59,964 nt of DNA, taken from the NCBI GenBank assembly GCA_019694295.1, contig JAIBCG010000009.1, positions 1-59,964 of the forward strand, given 5' to 3'. The stretch comes from Saprospiraceae bacterium. Its GTDB lineage: Bacteria > Bacteroidota > Bacteroidia > Chitinophagales > Saprospiraceae. This document shows positions 34,247 to 43,057 of the stretch, piece by piece; positions within the stretch are counted from its first letter, which is position 1, and every line of letters starts with the position of its first letter. The notes beneath the pieces were generated by a model. That model ran no database searches, was not told the DNA's origin, and saw only the letters and a list, made by a program, of their open reading frames with translations. Made by a program: the position numbers and the translations under genes.

Positions 34247-34639
34247 ATGTCAACTCATGCTAAAAACCCTTTCACCTGGGTAGAAATCTACGTTGCCGAC
34301 ATGCAGCGTGCACAGAAATTTTATGAAACTGTATTGCAGATAAGTATGAACCCAATGCAGACACCGGGCGATTTTGGCGACCTCGAAATGGTAAGCTTCC
34401 CATGGTCGCAGGATGGGCCGAACATCACAGGTGCTTTGTGTAAGACCAAAGAAATGCAACCAGGGACAGGTGGCACACTCGTTTATTTCGCTTGCGACGA
34501 CTGCTCGGTAGAGTATTCAAGAGTAGAAGCGGCTGGTGGCAAGGTCCTACAGGAAAAATTCCAGATCGGTGAACACGGCTATTGCGCCATCGTTATGGAT
34601 ACGGAAGGTAACACCATCGGTCTGTATTCTATGAGATGA
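34247..34639 (+). CDS. VOC (glyoxalase/bleomycin-resistance-like) family protein
   Basis: This 130-aa protein has the paired beta-alpha-beta-beta-beta units of the VOC superfamily: WVEIYVADMQRAQKFYETVL at the start, VYFACDDCSVEYSRVEAAGG in the middle and HGYCAIVMDTEGNTIGLYS at the end, with the terminal metal-site Glu replaced or shifted. Substrate is unknown. The 240 bp to the convergent DUF5916 gene hold no gene and no obvious terminator. Confidence 0.85.
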   Translation: MSTHAKNPFTWVEIYVADMQRAQKFYETVLQISMNPMQTPGDFGDLEMVSFPWSQDGPNITGALCKTKEMQPGTGGTLVYFACDDCSVEYSRVEAAGGKVLQEKFQIGEHGYCAIVMDTEGNTIGLYSMR

Positions 34640-34879
34640 TGCGTGCACACCTGCACTCTTGTTTATATTATGATAAAATACTTTTTATTGTTCTAAGCAA
34701 GAGGCAACAACTACTACTGTTTTAATCCGGATAACGCATTAGCCAATTGAGCGCAAATGATTCGTGTAAAAAATCAATAAAAAAGTAATAAAAGCATTGT
34801 GAACTATGATTTTTGAGCTTTTGAAAAGGATTTGGAGAAATAATTATTTGCAGTCAAGAACCTAATGCGCTATCTGGAT

Positions 34880-37390
34880 TTAACCTTTGATCTTCTGCTT
34901 CTTCAGCCGATTGTAGTCGAGGAAATAAATAAACCTTACACTTATCTCATTGCCATGCCTTTCAGTAAATGTGGCGTTCAGGTTGTTGAAATAATTATTT
35001 TCTTTTCCCTGCAAATCAACACTTTCGTCGGGACCGAGCCAGTTTTTAAAACCGAGTACCACCCTGCTTCCCGGCCGAAAGTCCCAAGTAAGAAATGCAT
35101 CGGCATTGAAAATGTTGACATTGTCGGATTCTGTCAATACAGATAAAGGCTGTGGCACTCCATCCTCACCAATCTTTGCCAATGTGTTATGCCTGACTCT
35201 GCTGAGGTAATGGCGGAGGCGTAGTGTAAGATTGAGCCTTGGCGTAAAATTGTACGTGCCTGACAAGATAGTACTTTCTTCGGTATAGTCAACAAAAGCT
35301 ACCAGAGGGCTACCATCTGATTCTCTGCCCGCACTGATAATATAGTTTGATTCTGTCTCAAAACTGTAACTGATATCCATACTCAGGTGTTCGTTGAATC
35401 TGTAGCGCACACTTGAATATAATTCGTAATGATGTTTTGGTACCATAGGATGGATAAATGAGTGCAATGTAAATTCGTATGCATAGAAAAGCTTTCGGCG
35501 GCTGTCTGTTGATCCGCTCAGTTCGTAGTATGTAAATGCAGGCCTTTGCACAAATCTTCGGTACGTAGCAGGATTGCCAAGTACAAAATAATCGTGCTTC
35601 AGGGCATTATAGCCTGCTTTGAAGTTTACATCCCAGTAATTGCGAAATATACCGAATGCACTAAACTCAGTCCACAGATCGGTATATGCGGTAGGCTTGT
35701 ACAGCCTTTCATAACCGGAGTTAAAACTAAAATTGTAGGTCTGGAATACCTTTCCAGGATTGTATTGCCAATAGGAGATGCCACCTTCAACCGAAACTTC
35801 ATTAGGGGCATACAAGTATCCAAGATCGTTGGCGTCATATTGATCCGATTCTATATTTGTCTGTACGAAATACTGCCAACTGCCTCCAACCTTAGCGATG
35901 GCAATTGCTGTATTGAAACCCAAGTTCGGATTATTACTTGAAAAAGATTTGCTGTACCTTGCTCTTCCCCTTACATTGTAAAGCTGTGTTTTATCAAAAA
36001 GGCTAAAATCCAGAGAACTCAGGTTGGCATCTTGGTAATATCCGTTGCGCATTACATTGGTATTGGTGAATGTAACAGACGACCGACCTTTCAATGCCTG
36101 ATCTAGTACAAGGATGTTGTAGTTCGTTAATGGAGCAGTAAGGATGCTTGTATCTCGCTTAGTGACATCATTCCTGAGCCGGGCGTACATAGGAGCAGTA
36201 ATGCCATTAAACACGCCTATACCCAGGTTGTGTTTGTTTCTGCCGGAAAATTTGACTGCGTTATAAAGCTGAGTAAGGGAAGGATTGTCAAGCAGTTTCC
36301 ACTGTGGATTTTCTCCGGCAAATTCCCTGACAGTATAATAATCGGATGGTCGGGCGCCTATACGACGCGAATAAAACAAACCGGCTTTGTTGAATAATTC
36401 GGTGCCTTCTGTAAAGAACTGTCTGTTTTCTTCGAATTGCACTTCGTAAGGTGTCAGGTTATTGACAGCATTGTCTGATACTACCTGTCCGAAATCGGGG
36501 ATGAGTGTGGCATCGAGCGTAAAACTTTCATTGACACCATACTTGAGGTCGAGCCCACCACTGCGAAGCCATGTTTTGTGGTACGAATCACCTTCATCGG
36601 GCGAGCTTCTGAATCCGGTGGACAGATACGGCGAAAAACTAAGTCGTAGAGGTGGCTGAAGATTGGTGATGCCCATAAAGATGCCAAACTGATCGACAAA
36701 TCCGTTGAGCTCCGGCTTTACTTCGTTCCAGTAGCTGTTTTCATTAAAACGCCTTATCTGCCGGGCAAACTGAATGCCCCAGTTCTGTATATTTTTGTTA
36801 GCAAACCTAAGTGATATATAAGGAATGCGCATTTCTACCGACCATCCGTCGGCCAATATTTTTACTTCACTCGTCCACACAGCGTCCCACGATTTGTCTC
36901 GGTTGTTGTCTTCTCCTGATGAAAGCTTAGCATCTGTCTGAACATTAGCCGCACTGACAAGGAATCCGAAACCGTTTTGCTTGTCGTGATAAGTATCAAA
37001 AAACACCGCAAAGTAATCGATGTCCTTAAAGTCTTCTTCATCGCGAGCTGTCAGCTGCTTCCTTATAAGGGCAGGGTCGTCGTACATCATGGCTCCTATA
37101 TAAATGGCCTCATCGTCATAGGCCACACGTACTTCAGTCTTTTTTGCGGATGGTTTGCCTACTTCGGGCTGGTTTTGGATAAAATCAGTAGCTACGGGTA
37201 CATTCTTCCAAAAGCTTTCCACCAGCATGCCGTCTATCACCGGTTGTTCGGTTGTTCTGACAGCCACAAGCGTTTTTGGCTGAGAAAAGACTGTATTTGC
37301 GAATAATAGCAAAACAAAGAGATTCACTATTTTATTCGGAAAAAATTTAAAACAAAATATTTTCATTAACTGTTTGAAGATTGTACGCAA
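34880..37390 (-). CDS. DUF5916/CBM9-like outer-membrane protein
   Basis: This 836-aa protein has a signal peptide (FVLLLFANTVFSQ); translation may start at the ATG at 37366. Residues 40-220 look like a family 9 carbohydrate-binding fold (PVIDGMLVESFWKNVP, FAVFFDTYHD, GWSVEMRIPYISLRF). The remaining 600 residues are the DUF5916 beta-barrel-like domain, including GITNLQPPLRLSFSPYLS and EEGTELFNKAGLFYSRRIG-type motifs. The family is common in Bacteroidota with unknown function. The 380-bp region upstream (37391-37770) has no gene that I can support. Confidence 0.82.
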   Translation of the reverse strand: MRTIFKQLMKIFCFKFFPNKIVNLFVLLLFANTVFSQPKTLVAVRTTEQPVIDGMLVESFWKNVPVATDFIQNQPEVGKPSAKKTEVRVAYDDEAIYIGAMMYDDPALIRKQLTARDEEDFKDIDYFAVFFDTYHDKQNGFGFLVSAANVQTDAKLSSGEDNNRDKSWDAVWTSEVKILADGWSVEMRIPYISLRFANKNIQNWGIQFARQIRRFNENSYWNEVKPELNGFVDQFGIFMGITNLQPPLRLSFSPYLSTGFRSSPDEGDSYHKTWLRSGGLDLKYGVNESFTLDATLIPDFGQVVSDNAVNNLTPYEVQFEENRQFFTEGTELFNKAGLFYSRRIGARPSDYYTVREFAGENPQWKLLDNPSLTQLYNAVKFSGRNKHNLGIGVFNGITAPMYARLRNDVTKRDTSILTAPLTNYNILVLDQALKGRSSVTFTNTNVMRNGYYQDANLSSLDFSLFDKTQLYNVRGRARYSKSFSSNNPNLGFNTAIAIAKVGGSWQYFVQTNIESDQYDANDLGYLYAPNEVSVEGGISYWQYNPGKVFQTYNFSFNSGYERLYKPTAYTDLWTEFSAFGIFRNYWDVNFKAGYNALKHDYFVLGNPATYRRFVQRPAFTYYELSGSTDSRRKLFYAYEFTLHSFIHPMVPKHHYELYSSVRYRFNEHLSMDISYSFETESNYIISAGRESDGSPLVAFVDYTEESTILSGTYNFTPRLNLTLRLRHYLSRVRHNTLAKIGEDGVPQPLSVLTESDNVNIFNADAFLTWDFRPGSRVVLGFKNWLGPDESVDLQGKENNYFNNLNATFTERHGNEISVRFIYFLDYNRLKKQKIKG

Positions 37391-37770
37391 ATGAACATTG
37401 GTATTAAAAAACGGCCAAATATAATGTACATTTAAAGTAAATTGTATAAAATCTGTTTGATAATGATGGAAACAACACTAATATTTATTTGGCAGATTTT
37501 TTGAGTATTTTTATTTACAAAGGAACATTTATCATTCTAAAGAAATTACTTGTAAAACAATATCACTAAAATACAGTTTCTAATGACAACAATGCCATAA
37601 TACTGCAAAAGGCTCACGGAAAGTAGTTATTTACCTGATTTAAAAAATTAAAAATTGCCTTCACATAGTGTTTATTCAACAGTTTTAGGTAAATTTTCAT
37701 ATCAAATACCTAACATGCTTATTTTGTAAAAAACAATAAATTGAATGATTAACCAACAATATTCTGACTT

Positions 37771-38340
37771 ATGTTTGAATTAATAAAACAACCTTGGCAC
37801 TGGGCAGTTTCAGGCATTTTAATCGGGCTTACTGTACCTACCTTGCTTATTCTGGGCAATAAAAAATTTGGAATTTCATCGTCATTCAGGCATGTATGTG
37901 CAGCCTGTATTCCTTCAAGAATTCCATTTTTTCAATACAATTGGCGGAAAGAAATATGGAATCTGTTTTTTGTAACCGGAATACTGGTCGGCGGATTCAT
38001 TGCTGCCAATTTTCTGAGTAACCCTGCTCAATTTGTGATAGCAGAAAGCACAAAGTCGGCATTGAGCGAACTTGGCATCCGAGATTTTTCTAATATTTTA
38101 CCAAAAGACATTTTCAACTCTGCGAATATTTTTACATTCAAAGGTCTTTTCTTCTTTATTGTCGGAGGATTCTTGGTTGGCTTTGGTACCAGATATGCAG
38201 GTGGCTGCACCAGCGGACATTCTATTACCGGGCTGTCAAATCTGCAATTTTCATCATTAGTAGCTACCATTTGTTTTATGATCGGAGGCTTTATTTCGGC
38301 CAATATCATCCTTCCATTCATCCTCCACATACTTAACTGA
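37771..38340 (+). CDS. YeeE/YedE family transporter, first half
   Basis: This 189-aa protein has about five transmembrane helices and the YeeE/YedE (DUF395) signature GFGTRYAGGCTSGHSITGLS near residue 140, with a central Cys. An additional Cys pair lies in HVCAACIPSR. YeeE/YedE proteins import thiosulfate or related sulfur compounds through conserved Cys residues. The second half is the next gene, with 1 bp between them; the pair probably assembles into one channel. Confidence 0.9.
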   Translation: MFELIKQPWHWAVSGILIGLTVPTLLILGNKKFGISSSFRHVCAACIPSRIPFFQYNWRKEIWNLFFVTGILVGGFIAANFLSNPAQFVIAESTKSALSELGIRDFSNILPKDIFNSANIFTFKGLFFFIVGGFLVGFGTRYAGGCTSGHSITGLSNLQFSSLVATICFMIGGFISANIILPFILHILN

Positions 38341-38341
38341 C

Positions 38342-38836
38342 ATGAAAGAAACAGAATCAAGCAAAGCAATCCGACATCAGGGTACCATCTGTACCAACGA
38401 AAGCGAGAAAAAGGAAATTGGGCTAGCCGGCAATCTGAAATATCTTGTTGCCGGTATCGTATTCGGCATCATTTTGGTAAAAGCCGAGATCATCAGCTGG
38501 TTCCGTATTCAGGAAATGTTCAGGCTTCAATCATTTTTTATGTATGGCGTTATTGGTACAGCGGTTGTCACCGGTATCATCTCGATTTGGACCATCAAGC
38601 GGTATAACATAAAGACCTGGTATGGCGAAAGAATCGTATTTGACAAAAAGCCATACAATAAAGGCCAGATCTATGGTGGACTTATATTTGGTATAGGGTG
38701 GGCTATTACCGGAGCTTGTCCGGGTCCCCTTTTTGCGCAGATTGGCAGCGGATATGTTGTCGCGGTCATCACGCTGTTGAGTGCCATAGCCGGCACTTGG
38801 GTGTATGGATATTTGAGCCACAAGTTACCCCAATAG
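38342..38836 (+). CDS. YeeE/YedE family transporter, second half (DUF6691)
   Basis: This 164-aa protein has four transmembrane helices and the motif GIGWAITGACPGPLFAQIG, the partner signature to the preceding GGCTSGH gene. Together they match the two-gene form of YedE-type sulfur transporters. Nearby are DoxX and DUF6370 genes on the other strand and, 10 kb upstream, a rhodanese fusion, so a sulfur link is plausible but not shown. Confidence 0.88.
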   Translation: MKETESSKAIRHQGTICTNESEKKEIGLAGNLKYLVAGIVFGIILVKAEIISWFRIQEMFRLQSFFMYGVIGTAVVTGIISIWTIKRYNIKTWYGERIVFDKKPYNKGQIYGGLIFGIGWAITGACPGPLFAQIGSGYVVAVITLLSAIAGTWVYGYLSHKLPQ

Positions 38837-38877
38837 GTCAATATTGCAATACCGCAAATGTTAATCAATCTTATTTG

Positions 38878-38901
38878 GCAAGGAAAATCAAATATTCCTT
38901 G
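38878..38901. terminator. Possible convergent terminator hairpin
   Basis: CAAGGAA and TTCCTTG form a 7-bp stem around an AT-rich loop, between the convergent YeeE/YedE and DoxX genes. It overlaps the last codons of the DoxX gene. There is no long T-tract. Confidence 0.35.
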
Positions 38902-39280
38902 TAAGCAAATACATCAAAAAAATGGTCGGTATAAGGTGAATGACGATGGTCTGCGCACCCACGTAATCCTTTGCCATCCGCTGTCCGAAGAGCAGTGCCA
39001 TAAAATTGGCAATTGAAAGTAGGCAACTCAGCTCTGCAAATGTAGTATTGCCACTTGTAAACAACGTAACTGCACCTAACACTGCTGTCACACCTGCTGC
39101 CAGCTCCATAATAGTGACTACAGACAGCAACATCGGCACCATGCTCTTAAGTGGCGATTTAGCAAAGTGACTTGTCATCCAGTCGAGGTTTCCTTTTCGG
39201 TCGGTCAATTTGTCCACACCGGATTGTAACATGATGATAGCCAACATTACAAGTATGGAAATTTCGGTAAGATTCTTCAT
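38888..39280 (-). CDS. DoxX-family membrane protein
   Basis: The 130-aa form starts MKNLTEISILVMLAI at 39280; a longer in-frame start adds a polar segment without similarity. Four helices and the early motif LQSGVDKLTDRKGNLDWM are DoxX-like. DoxX relatives are small membrane proteins in thiosulfate or quinone redox. The neighbouring YedE pair makes a sulfur link possible. Confidence 0.75.
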   Translation of the reverse strand: MKNLTEISILVMLAIIMLQSGVDKLTDRKGNLDWMTSHFAKSPLKSMVPMLLSVVTIMELAAGVTAVLGAVTLFTSGNTTFAELSCLLSIANFMALLFGQRMAKDYVGAQTIVIHLIPTIFLMYLLTRNI

Positions 39281-39446
39281 TTTTTGTCTGTTTGGTTTGT
39301 GTAACGAATATTTTCCAGACAAAATTAGTGTCAGGTTTTTAAATTTCAAACAAGAAATACAAGACTATTTTCACTCCAAATAACCAGAAGTGAACAATCA
39401 TCAATCCTTCGCTTGCCTTGTATCCTGGCGTGAACAGAAAATCAAC

Positions 39447-39827
39447 TTATTTGCCAGACTGTTTAGCTTTTTCTACATTCAGGAGTTTAAAATAACTGGC
39501 TTTGAACCGACCATCCTTTACTTCACCTTGAACTTCAGCTTGTCTTACAACCATACAAAATCCGTTTTTGTCATGCGGATGACCATAATGAGATATGTCA
39601 ACACCATCGACAAAATATGCCTTACCGTCAATCTTTACGGCCAGGTCGCAGTTATTACCCGGAAGGCCGAAATTGCACTCGCCGCATGAAGCTTCCACGG
39701 TCATGACTTTTTTGGAGGCATCCGGTTTTTTAGCAAGACCCTTGGCTACCTGTCCATAGCTGATTGCTGAAAAAAACATAAAGGCCACAAATAAATAAAC
39801 TGATTTTACAATAGATTTTTTAAACAT
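39447..39827 (-). CDS. Secreted DUF6370-family Cys-rich small protein
   Basis: This 126-aa protein has a signal peptide (VYLFVAFMFFSAISYGQ). The mature part has four conserved Cys (SCGECNFGLPGNNC and KNGFC) and His in ISHYGHPHD, the pattern of the small DUF6370 proteins of Bacteroidota. They are periplasmic and may bind a metal; function is unknown. Confidence 0.75.
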   Translation of the reverse strand: MFKKSIVKSVYLFVAFMFFSAISYGQVAKGLAKKPDASKKVMTVEASCGECNFGLPGNNCDLAVKIDGKAYFVDGVDISHYGHPHDKNGFCMVVRQAEVQGEVKDGRFKASYFKLLNVEKAKQSGK

Positions 39828-40001
39828 GATATTAGCAATATTTTGATCTTACAATATAAAGTAACCATAAACTTCTATTTGTAAACATACAAAAACAGCA
39901 TTTGTTTAGATTCTGCCGAAACAATTTATTTATTCTCTATGATATTTACTACAGCTTCAGTGAAAATGGGATAAACACTCGCCCATTGAGCAGCGCATCA
40001 G

Positions 40002-40101
40002 TCACCTTCGGCTACATAGACATGGTCAGCGACCCCGAAACCGGCTATCTCTACACCGGCGACGGCGTGTATATGATGTGTCTGAAGCCGCCGAAATGAT
40101 G
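40002..40101 (+). pseudogene. Remnant of the 3' end of a beta-propeller lipoprotein gene
   Basis: The 97 bases at 40004-40101 match the 3' end of the intact gene at 44243-44341 with four differences. Three are synonymous and one is Val/Ile; the stop codon is shared. Upstream sequence does not match, so only the last ~32 codons survive. It lies 4 kb upstream of the intact copy and in the same direction, which suggests a former tandem duplication. The surrounding 39828-40284 region is otherwise AT-rich, with a palindrome TATTTAATA-TAT-TATTAAATA at 40148-40168. Confidence 0.85.
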
Positions 40102-40284
40102 AGCAGATAAAATGAAAGGACTTGATACCAGAAAATCACGATCAAAATATTTAATATATTATTAAATACTTTACCATATTTTATTTTGTTATTTAATAAT
40201 TATTTTATTTTTTTTCATTTTTACTTGCATATACAAAAGCATACATCCATTTTTGTAACATTAACTAACAAAACAGTTGAAATC

Positions 40285-41395
40285 ATGAAAAAAGTACTTA
40301 CCCCCCCCGCTTGCAATTATATTGTTGATTGCCACTATTACAAATACACTCATTGCCCAAACTCCACCGGACCCTGTGAGGTGCATCACTTATGATGTCA
40401 GTACAATTGTGAAATATGGTATTCCTGCAACCATGAGTCCTGATTCTCTATCCGCTTTTGAATTGGCTGGTATTCGGCCTTATGTTGAGGATTCAAAGGT
40501 TTTGTACACTTATTTCCAAAGTGGAAAATCAACACAGACTATCATTTACCCACATGGTCACAACAATGTTGATGCCTGGGCAGTACCGATTTATAAATCA
40601 GAAACCATTGATAATGTAGTTAATTTATACGATATTGACAACAATCTGGTTTTTTCAGAAGAAATGGGCTTGAGTTATTCATTGCCTCCTTTACCAAATG
40701 ACCAAATACCAAATTTGGGATACTATAGCCCTATCACAGTTCCATCTAATAATGATATCTTTATGATGGTTTCTGAGGGGTATAGCTATTTCACAGATAA
40801 TAACAAACATGTTTTTATTTCCGATTCAACCCAGTTTATATTAGACCCTGTAAACCAAAACTCGGAAATACGGATATTGGAGGACGGAAAGGTTGTTTTA
40901 ACAAACTTTGAACAGCTAATACAAACTGACAATCAAAAATATTTACCTTCATATCGAATCACCAAAAGCTATCTTCAAAATCTGACAGGAGACAACCGGA
41001 TAATGAAGTACGAAAAAAAAGTATTCTCAAACTATAATTTTAGTTGTGAAATTGACCCCCAGCAATCTCAGACACATTCATCATTGTATCAAGCCTCAAC
41101 AAAGAACCAGAACCTTTCAGTATTCCATTACACTCCGGAAGCGAACCCTAAGATCTCTACATTAAATATCGGTATGTTTCCAAACCCCGCCGGTAATTTG
41201 ATAAATTTTGTCATGCCTTATCCTCTTGATGAGGATATTGAAATTTATTCTGGTTCAGGTAGTTTTTTAAGTAAACATAAGCTTGATTCCACACAATCCG
41301 TCATTGATATTACACATTTGCCTAATGGACAATATATAGTGCGGATTACGACTAACCATGAAGTTTTTATTAAAAAACTAATCATTCAAAAATAA
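40285..41395 (+). CDS. T9SS-sorted secreted protein, frameshifted in its signal peptide at a C8 tract
   Basis: The natural start is the ATG at 40285, but the frame is broken at eight C's (40301-40308). Removing one C gives MKKVLTPPLAIILLIATITN and continues IAQ, a perfect signal peptide in frame with the long downstream part. Downstream translation as it stands would begin at a TTG at 40322. The 357-aa body has no recognised domain and ends with a T9SS domain (IGMFPNPAGNLINFV). A -7-like CATTTTTG lies about 40 bp upstream. Either the gene is phase-variable or the tract is a sequencing error. It is the first gene of an operon with the hydrolase and the beta-propeller lipoprotein. Confidence 0.7.
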
Positions 41396-41421
41396 TTGAC
41401 TGACAATAAAAATATATAGTC

Positions 41422-43023
41422 ATGAAAAATATATTATCAATAATAGCCGTATTGTTTGTATGTCACAATATCAATTCACAGATAATTTTACCGGAAAATC
41501 CATTTGATAGCTTCGGAAATCCATCCATTCGCAAACCCATTGAAATAAATAGAAACGGGACACATCATCAGGATATAGACATAAACGAAGGAAACTATCC
41601 TCCGTACCCTCCTATCGATCCTGAAACCGATGGAGAAAAATATGTCTTTTGGGTACACGGACTTAACGGAGACATCGGTTCTTGGATACGGGCCGCTGAC
41701 GCCTCTCAAAATAATGTAGCTAACGGTTTTCCAGCCAGAAAGCTCAAATCTGTATCCATGATAGATTATACCCAAGATGCCAACTTGTATGGTGCTGCAC
41801 AACAATTGGGTGAAATAATTGAGAATAAAAGATCAGATCAATTAGCATTGGGTGAAGATCCTACCCAAAACTTTATTATCGGTCACAGTCAAGGCGGCAT
41901 AGTCACCAGAGCGTTATTACACAGAGATTTATGTCTGAATCACACACCCGTCAATAACTTAGGATATGGTGGTATTATCACATTCGGCTCACCCAACCAA
42001 GGAGCAAGAATACTGAATAATAAACACTTGTTTAACGACATGTCAGTGGACATGTGTAAATCGCTGGGGGCAGGACCAGCTGAAGAACTCTCCCAAAAAA
42101 CTGTGGCAGATTTGTTTATTTTTAAAATAAATGTAGGTAAAATTATTCCTGTAAAAGATATTGTTGACAATATTTGCACATCCTTTGTTGGGAATCTTGT
42201 AGATTTGGCAGTAATGAATCAGACTCCAAATATCACACAAAGCTATTACGTAGGTGCGCCTGACATAACAAACATCAGTAATTGCTCAGATCAAGATTTG
42301 GTTTCATTTCCGAAGGTAGCATTTTATGGCATAGAACCGCCTGAAGGCTTATTGTTCCGTACAGGTGCATACTTTCTGAAAAGCCCGAATGAGTTTGATT
42401 ATTTTCAAGCAAATGACGACTATTTCCTAACAAATGCATTTATCGAAAACAAAAAAAAATATGATGCTGCAGTTGCCAAATGGGAATATTATTATTTTCT
42501 TGCCCAGGTGGAACGGATTCAATACTGCAAGTTGCCTAATGTTTTGCTCGATTGGCCAATGTGCTTATCGGCAAAAAAGAGAGAGATGCAAACCTTGAAA
42601 ATATTGAATGCTTATAAACAAGGACAGGACTGGTTTAACAGAGTTGATGACCAGTACAAAACAATCATAGGGGCTATTGATTACACAAAAACTACACAAT
42701 GGTATTGCGAATGTGAAAATGTAAAAACCGGACAATTCACTTCTACTCCTGTAGCTGGCCCGGGCGATTGCCCTCCAAGCTCCAAAAATGGTATAGTTTG
42801 TTCACCGGTAGAATATACTATCTTTTCTCAAATAAAAAAAGATAGTGACGGCGTTGTCCTCTCTGAGTCTGCCATGAACATCCCTTATGCAACTGCACCA
42901 CCCCGCAAAATGTATAATTCTTCGCACATGCAGATGAGAAATGATGATAATACGAAAAAAGCACTATTGGAAATTTATGACGGAGATGTAGGTCCTGCAT
43001 ATAAAACAGCAAAGAAGAACTAA
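41422..43023 (+). CDS. Secreted alpha/beta-hydrolase, lipase/PGAP1-like
   Basis: This 533-aa protein has a signal peptide (SIIAVLFVCHNINSQ). The hydrolase core has YVFWVHGLNGDIGSW for the oxyanion region and FIIGHSQGGIVTRALL with the nucleophile Ser in G-H-S-Q-G. The catalytic Asp and His cannot be fixed with certainty. This resembles DUF676/PGAP1-type lipases. The C-terminal 250 residues are unlike any family that I recognise, and there is no T9SS domain. It lies 26 bp after the T9SS gene. Confidence 0.75.
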   Translation: MKNILSIIAVLFVCHNINSQIILPENPFDSFGNPSIRKPIEINRNGTHHQDIDINEGNYPPYPPIDPETDGEKYVFWVHGLNGDIGSWIRAADASQNNVANGFPARKLKSVSMIDYTQDANLYGAAQQLGEIIENKRSDQLALGEDPTQNFIIGHSQGGIVTRALLHRDLCLNHTPVNNLGYGGIITFGSPNQGARILNNKHLFNDMSVDMCKSLGAGPAEELSQKTVADLFIFKINVGKIIPVKDIVDNICTSFVGNLVDLAVMNQTPNITQSYYVGAPDITNISNCSDQDLVSFPKVAFYGIEPPEGLLFRTGAYFLKSPNEFDYFQANDDYFLTNAFIENKKKYDAAVAKWEYYYFLAQVERIQYCKLPNVLLDWPMCLSAKKREMQTLKILNAYKQGQDWFNRVDDQYKTIIGAIDYTKTTQWYCECENVKTGQFTSTPVAGPGDCPPSSKNGIVCSPVEYTIFSQIKKDSDGVVLSESAMNIPYATAPPRKMYNSSHMQMRNDDNTKKALLEIYDGDVGPAYKTAKKN

Positions 43024-43057
43024 TGAATCATTTTATTCAATTTTAAACAGAGATTAA

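Noticed and set aside
39902..40099. A 65-aa open frame ending in the beta-propeller lipoprotein's C-terminus
   Set aside because: Only the last ~32 codons match a gene and no signal or start region is present, so it is reported as a pseudogene remnant.
40148..40168. AT-rich palindrome TATTTAATA-TAT-TATTAAATA as a regulatory site
   Set aside because: It is all A/T in very AT-rich DNA, where such palindromes arise often, and it has no link to a promoter element.
40186..40395. A 69-aa frame containing MKKVLTPPACNYIV
   Set aside because: It is the frameshifted start of the T9SS gene at 40285, not a separate protein.
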